13,550 nucleotides of DNA, from assembly GCA_934446565.1 (NCBI GenBank), contig CAKSEO010000061.1:1-13550 (forward strand), written 5' to 3'. Below, piece by piece: positions 7,541-13,550 of the stretch (positions are counted from its first letter, which is position 1; every line of letters starts with the position of its first letter). The position numbers were made by a program, and so were the translations under genes. The notes under the pieces are model-generated. The model saw only the letters and a program-made list of their open reading frames with translations. It did no database searches and was not told where the DNA came from. The DNA is from an uncultured Oscillospiraceae bacterium. Its GTDB lineage: Bacteria; Bacillota; Clostridia; Oscillospirales; Ruminococcaceae.

Positions 7541-8920
7541 TCAGTTGCCGGTGTACTCGGAAAGGGTTATCTCGATATCCACGGACTTGTCTTTGCCGCG
7601 GGAATCGGTTCTTACGACCGTTGCGGTAACTGTATCGCCGGGCTTCTTGTCCTTGAGTATTTCGGATACCTCGTCAACTGTGCGGACTTCAGTGCCGTCG
7701 ATAGCGGTGATGGTGTCGCCGACTACAAGACCGCTGTCTGCGATAGCCATACTCTGGTCGATGTCAGTTACCACAAGACCAGGAGTCATGCCTCTGATAG
7801 AGCCGACATAGTCGCTGACCTGAACGCAGGTGATGCCGAGTATCGGTCTGCCGGAAACGTAGCCCTTGGAAACGAGGTCGCTGATGACCGACTTGGCGTC
7901 GTTTATCGTGATAGCGAAGCCGACATTCTCTGCATTGTCGTTGATGAGCTTCATGTTGACTACGCCGACTACCTCGCCGTACATGTTGAACAGACCGCCG
8001 CCGGAGTTACCGCTGTTTATCGCCGTATCAGTCTGGATAGCGGAGATGCTGTTGTCGTCGTAAACCTGACGGTTCAGACCGGATACAACGCCCTTGGAAA
8101 CGGAGGTCTCAAGACCCAGCGGGTTGCCTATTACAACAACATCGTCGCCGAGGCTAAGATTGTCAGAATCGCCGAGGGTGGCTGCCGGCAGGTCGCTGTC
8201 GGGCTTTATCTTGAGCACTGCAAGGTCGGTGTCCGTATCGGAACCGACAAGCGTTGCGTCATACGCTGTGGAAACGCTCGTACCGTTGTTCGGGTCGGTG
8301 GTGTTAACATTTACGACGAGCTTTGTAACGGCGTAGTAGTCGTTTTCCGCAACATGCGCGTTGGTGATGATGTAGCCGTCCTTAGAGATGATGATACCGC
8401 TGCCTGCGCCGTAAAGTGTTTCCTGACCGCGGTAGTTTACGTACACCTCAATGTATACGATGGAATCCTTGACTGCGGAAACCAGGTCGCGGGTGTAGGC
8501 ATAGGTGCCGTCGCTGTTGCGCTCTGCCGTTGTGGAATTGTTGTGGTCAACAACTCCGGACTGGAGCGTGTTCAGTACGTCCTGAGCGCCTTCGGGGAGA
8601 CTGCTGGTGTCAGAAGATGAGCCTGCGCTGTTAGAGTCGTTTGCGGATGAGTCTGCGTTATCAGACTGGGCAGTGCCGCCTACCATAAGTTGGCTTGCCT
8701 TGTTAGCCGCGAACGCTCCGCCGAATCCTGCGCCGCCGCAGAGGACTGCAACTGCGCATACCAGCGCGATTATCTTACCGGTACGGTGAGTCTTGGGTTT
8801 CTTCGGGGTCTGCTCGCTGGAGTTCATCTGGGGCTGTGTATTCTGAAGATTCTGTTCGTTCTGTGTTTCCTGGAGGTTCTGTGTATTCTGGCTTTCGTTC
8901 ATGCCGTTGTAGTCATACAT
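7541..8920 (-). CDS. htrA: Membrane-anchored HtrA/DegP-type serine protease with PDZ domain
   Basis: Envelope quality-control protease of 459 residues. A cytoplasmic tail (1-49) is rich in Gln and Asn with QNTQNLQ-like repeats and ends in basic residues. One membrane segment (about 50-71) follows, then a low-complexity Ser/Asp/Asn linker (about 82-108). The trypsin-like domain carries the triad H189 (TNAHV), D232 (DTDLAVLKI) and S306 (GNSGGG). A single PDZ domain occupies about 357-440. The active site would face outside the cell. This matches Firmicute HtrA/HtrB/YyxA proteins. Start: ATG at 8920 with AAAGGA about 10 bases upstream. Own promoter and terminator indicate a monocistronic unit. 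It lies just downstream of the SCIFF maturase; a role in SCIFF processing is possible but unsupported. Confidence 0.93.
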   Translation of the reverse strand: MYDYNGMNESQNTQNLQETQNEQNLQNTQPQMNSSEQTPKKPKTHRTGKIIALVCAVAVLCGGAGFGGAFAANKASQLMVGGTAQSDNADSSANDSNSAGSSSDTSSLPEGAQDVLNTLQSGVVDHNNSTTAERNSDGTYAYTRDLVSAVKDSIVYIEVYVNYRGQETLYGAGSGIIISKDGYIITNAHVAENDYYAVTKLVVNVNTTDPNNGTSVSTAYDATLVGSDTDTDLAVLKIKPDSDLPAATLGDSDNLSLGDDVVVIGNPLGLETSVSKGVVSGLNRQVYDDNSISAIQTDTAINSGNSGGGLFNMYGEVVGVVNMKLINDNAENVGFAITINDAKSVISDLVSKGYVSGRPILGITCVQVSDYVGSIRGMTPGLVVTDIDQSMAIADSGLVVGDTITAIDGTEVRTVDEVSEILKDKKPGDTVTATVVRTDSRGKDKSVDIEITLSEYTGN

Positions 8921-8943
8921 AAATCATTCGTCCTTTCTTTCAG

Positions 8944-8985
8944 ACCGGATATGTAGGGAGTGTTCCCGGTTTTCCGTATCTCCCT
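8944..8985 (-). promoter_or_regulatory. Interleaved inverted repeats in the htrA leader
   Basis: ACCGG (8944-8948) can pair with CCGGT (8966-8970), and AGGGAG (8955-8960) with CTCCCT (8980-8985). The two pairings interleave, so they would form a pseudoknot or exclude one another. They lie between the predicted transcription start and the ribosome binding site. A regulatory role is speculative. Confidence 0.3.
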
Positions 8986-8997
8986 TGCTGTGATTAA

Positions 8998-9006
8998 ATT
9001 ATATCA
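8998..9006 (-). promoter_or_regulatory. Extended -10 promoter of htrA
   Basis: On the minus strand the sequence TGATATAAT gives a consensus -10 with the TGn extension. No good -35 is present at 17 bases, which is usual for extended -10 promoters. The leader would be about 70 nt. Confidence 0.6.
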
Positions 9007-9071
9007 GTTTAATGTGTCGATACGGTGAAACAAATTTGAATAATCAATTAAATAAAGCTGAAGAAAATGGT

Positions 9072-9109
9072 AAAAAACCGGCGGAATAATTCACACATCA
9101 CCGCCGGTT
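9072..9109 (-). terminator. Terminator of scfB
   Basis: AACCGGCGG / CCGCCGGTT forms a perfect 9-bp stem with a 16-nt loop. On the minus strand it is followed by a T-run. It begins 11 bases after the scfB stop codon and separates scfB from the htrA promoter. Confidence 0.87.
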
Positions 9110-9120
9110 GTTGAATTTTA

Positions 9121-10518
9121 TCAGCCCATGCTTGCGGGAGCTTCGCTCATGGTGGGGGCTTCGTGACCCTTTACGGCTCTGTCAGCTGCGAGGGCTATCG
9201 CACATTCCAGGCGCTTTTTCTGCATTTCACAGGCGATCTTGTAGGGTTTCTTAACATCGCCCTCGTAAATAAAGCTGTTCGCATTGCAGCCGCCGGAGCA
9301 GAAGAACTTCGCCCAGCAGTTGCGGCAGCCTTCCTTGCTGTAGACGTGTACCTTTGAGAAGTAGGTCTTGATGTCGTCATTGAATGTTCCATCATAAAGG
9401 TTGCCCATTTTCCACTGCTCTATACCAACGAACTGATGGCAGGGGTAGATATCGCCGTGAGGCTCTACCGCAACGTAGTCGTTGCCGCAGCCGCAGCCGC
9501 GCAGGCGCTTGATGGCGCAGGGACCAGCGTTGAGGTCCACCATGAAGTGGAAGAAGTTGAACTTGTCCTCGGTGCGGTTGGCCATAACGTCGCAGAGCTT
9601 GTCGTACTCGGAGAATACACGGGGGAGGTCCTCCTCGTTTAGCGCATAGGGCATTGACGGGTCGGTAACTACCGGCTCAGCGGAGAGCTGGACGAATCCC
9701 AGGTCGCGCATTGCAAGGATATCGTCAGTGAAGTCGAGATTGTACTTGGTGAATGTCGCACGGACGTAGTAGTCCTTGGTACCGCGGCTCTGTACCAGCT
9801 TCTGGAACTTTGGTACGATGATGTCGAAGCAGCTCTTGCCGTTTACGGTCTTGCGGATACGGTCCGTGACCTCACGTCTGCCGTCGAGGGAGAGCACGCA
9901 GTTGCTCATTTCGCGGTTGATGTAGTCTATCTTCTCATCGTCGAGCAGGATACCGTTAGTTGTGATGGTGAAGCGGAAGTGCTTCCCGTGCTGCTTCTCG
10001 ATGGAACGGGCGTACTCGACGGTCTGGACAACGGTGTCCCATGCCATGAGTGGCTCGCCGCCGAAGAAGTCGAGCTCGAGCTGCTCGCGGTTTGCGGAGC
10101 GCTCGATGAGGAAGTCGATAGCCTTCTTGCCGGTCTCGGGGGTCATTATGCAGCGTTCGCCGCCGAAATCGCCCTGCTGTGCGAAGCAGTATTCGCAGCG
10201 GAGGTTGCAGTCGTGGGAAACGTTCAGGCACATTGATTTTACCGGGGACTTGACCATAGTGTTGCTGTACTTCTCGTAGTCGTCCTCGGCGAAAAGCGCG
10301 CCATCCTTGTAGAGCTGATAAAGCTCGGCGTAGCTCTCGCGGACTTCGGTTTCGGGGTACTTCGGGAGCTTCGCGGGGAGGTCAGCGGGCATTACTTCGG
10401 ACATTGGGGCGTCAACGAAATCAAGCATATCGTAGGCGCAGTCGTCCGGGAGGTGCACAGCGCCGCTGTTGACATCCAGAACTATATTGTAGCCAAGCTG
10501 TTTGAACTTGTGTATCAT
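9121..10518 (-). CDS. scfB: SCIFF peptide maturase, radical SAM/SPASM thioether-forming enzyme
   Basis: Radical S-adenosylmethionine enzyme of 465 residues, the family that forms Cys-to-Thr thioether cross-links in SCIFF (six-cysteines-in-forty-five) precursor peptides; CteB of Clostridium thermocellum is the studied example. The N-terminus (about 1-90) fits the peptide-recognition RRE fold and carries the family stretch GYNIVLDVNSGAVH (9-22). The [4Fe-4S] motif is C104-x3-C108-x2-C111 (CNLRCEYC), followed by FFGGEP (151-156). The SPASM region supplies cysteines at 334, 342, 344, 360, 398, 401, 407, 411 and 430, enough for two auxiliary clusters. Start: ATG at 10518 with AAAGG about 10 bases upstream. 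The substrate gene scfA lies 85 bases upstream on the same strand, separated by a terminator-like hairpin. The pairing strongly supports the call. Confidence 0.96.
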   Translation of the reverse strand: MIHKFKQLGYNIVLDVNSGAVHLPDDCAYDMLDFVDAPMSEVMPADLPAKLPKYPETEVRESYAELYQLYKDGALFAEDDYEKYSNTMVKSPVKSMCLNVSHDCNLRCEYCFAQQGDFGGERCIMTPETGKKAIDFLIERSANREQLELDFFGGEPLMAWDTVVQTVEYARSIEKQHGKHFRFTITTNGILLDDEKIDYINREMSNCVLSLDGRREVTDRIRKTVNGKSCFDIIVPKFQKLVQSRGTKDYYVRATFTKYNLDFTDDILAMRDLGFVQLSAEPVVTDPSMPYALNEEDLPRVFSEYDKLCDVMANRTEDKFNFFHFMVDLNAGPCAIKRLRGCGCGNDYVAVEPHGDIYPCHQFVGIEQWKMGNLYDGTFNDDIKTYFSKVHVYSKEGCRNCWAKFFCSGGCNANSFIYEGDVKKPYKIACEMQKKRLECAIALAADRAVKGHEAPTMSEAPASMG

Positions 10519-10552
10519 TGGGATCTAGCCTTTCTGTTATGTATATCTTCTC

Positions 10553-10580
10553 AAAAAAACTGGGCGGAACAGTTCCGCCC
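10553..10580 (-). terminator. Terminator/attenuator between scfA and scfB
   Basis: GGGCGGAA / TTCCGCCC (10562-10569 / 10573-10580) forms an 8-bp stem with a 3-nt loop. On the minus strand seven T follow (10553-10559). It lies 23 bases after the scfA stop and 35 bases before the scfB start. It should let the abundant precursor mRNA end here, with a minority reading through into the maturase. Confidence 0.85.
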
Positions 10581-10603
10581 ATCGTGTGTAATATCGGTGG
10601 ATA

Positions 10604-10747
10604 TTACTTTTCAGACTCACATTTCTGGTTTGCAACTGTGCAGGAAGTCTTGCAAGCAGACTGGCAGGAGCTCTGGCACTTGCCACAGCCGCCCTTTACA
10701 GCGGAAGCCTTCAGGTTAGCCTTGTTGATGGTTGTGATGTGCTTCAA
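10604..10747 (-). CDS. scfA: SCIFF (six-cysteines-in-forty-five) precursor peptide
   Basis: Ribosomal peptide precursor of 47 residues, the substrate of the adjacent radical SAM maturase. Read from TTG at 10747, it begins MKHITTINKANLK, the conserved SCIFF leader. A cysteine-rich core follows with C21, C24, C28, C32, C36 and C43 (GGCGKCQSSCQSACKTSC, then TVANQKC). The six cysteines and length define the family. From memory, the thioether in C. thermocellum CteA joins Cys32 and Thr37; both residues are present here at the same numbers. Start choice: the Shine-Dalgarno sequence AAAGAGGTG (10762-10754) lies 6 bases before TTG. An in-frame GTG at 10756 would add three residues but overlaps that Shine-Dalgarno, so TTG is preferred. 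There is no signal peptide. The mature product's biological role is not known to me. Confidence 0.95.
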   Translation of the reverse strand: MKHITTINKANLKASAVKGGCGKCQSSCQSACKTSCTVANQKCESEK

Positions 10748-10773
10748 ATCAGACACCTCTTTCGTGATTGATT

Positions 10774-10790
10774 GCAGGGTATTATCCTGC
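10774..10790 (-). other. Hairpin at the 5' end of the scfA transcript
   Basis: GCAGG / CCTGC arms (10774-10778 and 10786-10790) flank a 7-nt A/T-rich loop within a few bases of the predicted transcription start. A 5'-terminal stem like this could stabilise a short abundant mRNA. The function is inferred only. Confidence 0.4.
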
Positions 10791-10800
10791 GATTATTAAC

Positions 10801-10829
10801 AGTATATCATATTTTCTTCAATATTTCAA
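10801..10829 (-). promoter_or_regulatory. Sigma-A promoter of scfA-scfB
   Basis: On the minus strand TTGAAA (10824-10829) and TATACT (10801-10806) are 17 bases apart, with a TGn extension before the -10. The leader is about 45 nt. This strong promoter serves the precursor first and the maturase by readthrough. Confidence 0.8.
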
Positions 10830-10872
10830 GGGGGGATGAGAAGTTTTTTCAGCTTTTTATTTTCATAGCGGG

Positions 10873-10915
10873 AAAAGTGAAGCGGGCGGAGCTTTTTTCA
10901 GCCCGCCCGCTTCAC
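10873..10915 (-). terminator. Terminator of the ABC exporter operon
   Basis: GTGAAGCGGGCGG (10877-10889) and CCGCCCGCTTCAC (10903-10915) form a perfect 13-bp stem. On the minus strand TTTT follows. It lies 30 bases after the permease stop and insulates scfA from the exporter operon. Confidence 0.87.
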
Positions 10916-10945
10916 CTTATCGCCGGAATAAGGAAACTGCTGATT

Positions 10946-12346
10946 TTACTTCCTGCCAGCCATTTTAATTATGTCCATGAATTTCAGCCTGCTGCCGTTA
11001 TGCAGGATTATCATCTCATAGACTCTGGCAACGATCACTGCGACGAGCACCACGAATGCCGCCAGTATCAGCACTGCGACCAGCACTTCGGGAAGCGAGA
11101 GCTTTCCGAGCATGAGCGCGGCGGGAAGCGAGAACGGAGAACTTACCGGGAAGTAGTAGGAGAACGTCTGCATCATATTTTCAGAGGCAGCGCCGGTCTC
11201 AAGGCTGTCCATCGTGAACATTACCGGGAAGTACGCGAGGTAGAATCCCAGCACGCCAAGCAGGGAGTAGGGCTGCATAGCCTGCGCGAGGTCCTCCATG
11301 CGGCTGACGGACGCGCCGACAAGGGCGGCGATGAGCGCGTAGAACAGGAAGCCGAGAATAAATATCACGAATATCAGAATGAACGAGAGCGGCGTCATGC
11401 TGCCGAAGCTTCCGTTGAAAGCCTCGACTATCTCGGCGTTTTCGCCGACCTGTAATTCAGAGCTCTGAAGCATATTCATCAGGTCGCCGCCGATACCGAA
11501 CGGAGCGGTCACGGCGAATGATATTCCACCGAATACCCCTATAAGCAGGAACTGTAATATCGAAACCAGACCCATTGCGAGCACCTTACCGATAACGACT
11601 GCAAGGGGACGTACCGAGGTCAGCAGCAGTTCCATTACGCGGGATGTTTTTTCTATAGCGATGGACTGCGCCACTGTCTGACCGTAGGCAAATATCATGA
11701 TAAACAGCACCAGCGAAATAACGATAGGGACAATGTAGTTTATCATCGACTCGAAAACGTTCCATTCATCGGAGCCCGCCTGAATCTTGGAGGTGGAGAC
11801 GTAACGCTGGGAGGCCGCGAAATCCTCTGGGGAAACGCCGATGTTCATCATATTCCGGTATGTCACCAGGCCAGAAACGATCTCTGAGAGCTCATCGACA
11901 GATTTGCTGTCGGTGTCCGGGGAATAATAGGTTTTGACCGTGTAGCCTGTAACTTCATTGCCAGATGTGACCGGAGAAACGGTGACGAGCGCTTTTCCGG
12001 CGTCCGCCTGGGAAAGCTCATCAATGATGGCTGAAACTGACTTGTCGGTGTTTCCGAGCTTTACTCCGACTGCGGTCAGGCTGTCAGAGTCCTCGGAGGT
12101 CAGCAGGCCACTGTCGTCGATCAGGTAAACCGCGTCAAGCTCCATCGGCTTACCGGAACTGAGGGAGCCTGTGATCGCGTCGCCTGCGCCCATGAGTTTA
12201 GGTATTATGTTTACTCCGCCCACCAGCAGGAACGTTATCACGCATACGATTATAGTTCCAACGATGAACGACTTCGAGCGTATATGCTGGGTGAATGTAA
12301 AGCCGAATACCTTTTTCCAGCCTCTTGCAGCGTCACTTCTCATCAT
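10946..12346 (-). CDS. ABC-2 type exporter permease, NatB-like
   Basis: Membrane subunit of an ABC exporter, 466 residues from the preferred start. One membrane segment lies near the N-terminus (about residues 28-50), followed by a roughly 150-residue extracytoplasmic domain. A cluster of five or so membrane segments begins with IVPIVISLVLFIMIFAYG. The conserved cytoplasmic stretch EKTSRVMELLLTSVRP is typical of NatB/YhaP-type permeases. Start choice: the ATG at 12346 has AAAGGA 8 bases upstream and overlaps the ATPase gene by 14 bases; an upstream ATG at 12367 would give 473 residues. The overlap implies translational coupling. Substrate is unknown: NatB moves sodium in Bacillus subtilis, but related permeases export peptides or drugs. 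Confidence 0.88.
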   Translation of the reverse strand: MMRSDAARGWKKVFGFTFTQHIRSKSFIVGTIIVCVITFLLVGGVNIIPKLMGAGDAITGSLSSGKPMELDAVYLIDDSGLLTSEDSDSLTAVGVKLGNTDKSVSAIIDELSQADAGKALVTVSPVTSGNEVTGYTVKTYYSPDTDSKSVDELSEIVSGLVTYRNMMNIGVSPEDFAASQRYVSTSKIQAGSDEWNVFESMINYIVPIVISLVLFIMIFAYGQTVAQSIAIEKTSRVMELLLTSVRPLAVVIGKVLAMGLVSILQFLLIGVFGGISFAVTAPFGIGGDLMNMLQSSELQVGENAEIVEAFNGSFGSMTPLSFILIFVIFILGFLFYALIAALVGASVSRMEDLAQAMQPYSLLGVLGFYLAYFPVMFTMDSLETGAASENMMQTFSYYFPVSSPFSLPAALMLGKLSLPEVLVAVLILAAFVVLVAVIVARVYEMIILHNGSRLKFMDIIKMAGRK

Positions 12347-13253
12347 CCTCACCGTCCTTTCCGACATTCCCGACCTTTTCTATGAATATTTCGTTGAGCG
12401 TTGGCTCGCGGAGCTCGTATTTTATCAGCGGCATTCCGCTTTCGATTATCTTGTTGAGGAGCGCGTGCGCCTGCTCTTCGCTGGATACGTTGAAGCTGGA
12501 GCCGTTGGGGGTTTCCTCGGTGATGTTCAGCCCGCATTCCTGCGCCATCTGGCTGATATCGCCCTCGCATTTTACGGTGAGCTTTACTCTGCCGTAACCC
12601 TTTTTTATCTCGTTCAGATTGCCCTGGAGGACTGTCTTTCCCTTGTTGAGTATCACGATATCCCGGCAGAATTCCTCTATGGTGGACATCTGGTGGCTGG
12701 ACATTATGACGAACTTGTTTTTCTTGATTTCCTCGCGGATAACGCTCTTGAAAAGCTCCGCGTTCACCGGGTCAAGTCCGGACAGTGGCTCGTCGAGTAT
12801 CAGCAGCTCTGGATTCGGCGCGAGTGCCGCGATCAGCTGTATTTTCTGCTGGTTGCCTTTTGAAAGCTGGTCGGCGCGCTTATCGCGGTATTCCTGAACA
12901 CCCATTCGGTCGAACCAGTAGTTCAGCGCATGCTGCGCGTCCTGCCTTTTCATACCTTTCAGGGAGGCGAAGTACATGAGCTGGTCCATTATTTTGTATT
13001 TGGGGTAAAGTCCGCGTTCCTCTGCGAGGTACCCGATAGATTCCCCGGCGGTCACGAATTTCTTTCCGTGCCATGTGACGGAGCCGCTGTCCGCGCTCAG
13101 CATTCCGAGGATTATACGTATCGACGTGGTTTTACCGGCGCCGTTGGTGCCGAGCAGCGCGAATACGCCAGGTTCCTTCATTTCAAAGCTGAGCCCGTCA
13201 ACAGCTCTGAAGGTGCCGTAGTTTTTGACTATATTATCTACCTTGAGCGACAT
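12333..13253 (-). CDS. ABC transporter ATP-binding protein, NatA-like
   Basis: ATPase subunit of 306 residues that powers the adjacent permease, acting as a dimer on the cytoplasmic face of the membrane. Visible motifs: Walker A GTNGAGKT (35-42), the region GYLAEERGLYPKYK (74-87), signature LSKGNQ (130-135), Walker B LLILDE (150-155), D-loop SGLDP (158-162) and H-loop H187 in MSSHQM. A C-terminal extension of about 90 residues ends in NEIFIEKVG, as in NatA/YhaQ-type subunits. Start: ATG at 13253 with AAAGGAGAG 7 bases upstream. It is the first gene of the exporter operon and its 3' end overlaps the permease gene. Assignment as an ABC-2 ATPase is secure; the NatA label is by resemblance. Confidence 0.93.
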   Translation of the reverse strand: MSLKVDNIVKNYGTFRAVDGLSFEMKEPGVFALLGTNGAGKTTSIRIILGMLSADSGSVTWHGKKFVTAGESIGYLAEERGLYPKYKIMDQLMYFASLKGMKRQDAQHALNYWFDRMGVQEYRDKRADQLSKGNQQKIQLIAALAPNPELLILDEPLSGLDPVNAELFKSVIREEIKKNKFVIMSSHQMSTIEEFCRDIVILNKGKTVLQGNLNEIKKGYGRVKLTVKCEGDISQMAQECGLNITEETPNGSSFNVSSEEQAHALLNKIIESGMPLIKYELREPTLNEIFIEKVGNVGKDGEDDEK

Positions 13254-13283
13254 AGTTCCACTCTCCTTTGGCTGTTTATATGT

Positions 13284-13293
13284 TGTATATACA
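13284..13293. promoter_or_regulatory. Palindrome at the exporter transcription start
   Basis: TGTATATACA is a perfect 10-bp palindrome just downstream of and touching the -10 box. This is a plausible operator position for a repressor, for example a GntR/YtrA-type regulator. A/T-rich palindromes of this size also occur by chance. Confidence 0.3.
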
Positions 13294-13321
13294 GTATAAT
13301 CTGTTGAGACGGGTTTGTCAA
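13293..13321 (-). promoter_or_regulatory. Sigma-A promoter of the ABC exporter operon
   Basis: On the minus strand a consensus TTGACA (13316-13321) and TATACT (13293-13298) are separated by 17 bases. The leader would be about 35 nt. Confidence 0.85.
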
Positions 13322-13398
13322 GGGGTTTTGTGAAATTTCTGAAAAAACTATAATTTAGGCGTGTAGAATTCGTCTTACTGCAACCCCCAACCGGGAGT

Positions 13399-13520
13399 CA
13401 AGGGGGACTAGTCCCCCTTGCGAGTCGAGGGCAGCGCCCTCGTCGCCGTCCGCAGACGGCGAAATCCCCAAATAAAAAAAGCGCTAAAGGGGTGCAGGGG
13501 GAAAACAAGAGTTTTCCCCC
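13399..13520. repeat. Cluster of four GC-rich palindromes (mosaic intergenic repeat)
   Basis: There are four hairpin-forming units in about 120 bases. These are a perfect 22-bp palindrome (13399-13420, centre ACTAGT), CGAGGGC/GCCCTCG with an AGC loop (13426-13442), TCGCCGTC/GACGGCGA with a 4-nt loop (13443-13462), and GGGGGAAAAC/GTTTTCCCCC with an AAGA loop (13497-13520). An A-rich tract and GCGCTAAAGGGG lie between the last two. No credible gene occupies 13322-13550. Base composition differs sharply from the A/T-rich promoter next to it. The look is that of a dispersed palindromic repeat, but copies elsewhere cannot be seen from this window. Confidence 0.65.
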
Positions 13521-13550
13521 GCTGGGCGTAGAACGCGATATCCTCCAAAA

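Noticed and set aside
10453..10799. Plus-strand ORFs of 88 and 93 codons across the scfA region
   Set aside because: They run antisense to the SCIFF precursor, its terminator and leader, and contain no family signature.
10772..11455. A 227-codon plus-strand ORF rich in His, Glu and Arg
   Set aside because: It starts in the scfA promoter region and is antisense to the permease; its charged low-complexity look is typical of the complement of membrane-protein codons.
13399..13520. CRISPR array
   Set aside because: The four palindromes differ from each other and are not separated by spacers of constant length.

Overview
The window looks like chromosomal DNA from a Clostridia-class Firmicute, probably a Ruminococcus-like gut member of the Oscillospiraceae/Ruminococcaceae. 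The main reasons are the SCIFF peptide/maturase pair (known from Clostridia), strong AAAGGA-type ribosome binding sites, near-consensus sigma-A promoters, short genes separated by clean intrinsic terminators, and a GC-rich palindromic intergenic repeat cluster. The species assignment is inference. All seven long protein genes and one very small one lie on the minus strand; only the tRNA cluster is on the plus strand.

Layout, left to right. 1-107: a bidirectional terminator and a second hairpin. 108-2129 (-): a divergent methionyl-tRNA synthetase with its promoter at 2203-2231. 2333-2821 (+): a stable-RNA unit with a perfect-consensus promoter, tRNA-Gly(TCC), tRNA-Arg(TCT), tRNA-His(GTG), an internal terminator, tRNA-Gln(TTG) and a final terminator. 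2839-7342 (-): a glycogen/maltodextrin module, with glycogen phosphorylase transcribed first, then a terminator-like hairpin, then a cytoplasmic GH13 alpha-glucan hydrolase. 7481-9006 (-): a membrane-anchored HtrA-type serine protease with its own promoter and terminator. 9072-10829 (-): the SCIFF ribosomally made, post-translationally modified peptide (RiPP) system. It consists of a 47-residue cysteine-rich precursor (scfA, TTG start, 10604-10747), an intergenic terminator, and its radical SAM/SPASM maturase (scfB). 10873-13321 (-): a two-gene NatAB-like ABC exporter operon with overlapping genes and a consensus promoter. 13399-13520: a tight cluster of four hairpin-forming palindromes with no gene.

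How the parts work together. The phosphorylase and the GH13 enzyme fit cytoplasmic breakdown of stored glycogen or imported maltodextrins. The scfA/scfB pair is the most interesting part: ScfB is predicted to install a Cys-to-Thr thioether in ScfA. The precursor is easy to miss because it is under 50 codons and starts with TTG. HtrA and NatAB flank this pair on the same strand. However, each unit has its own promoter and terminator, so I treat them as neighbours rather than proven parts of the same system.
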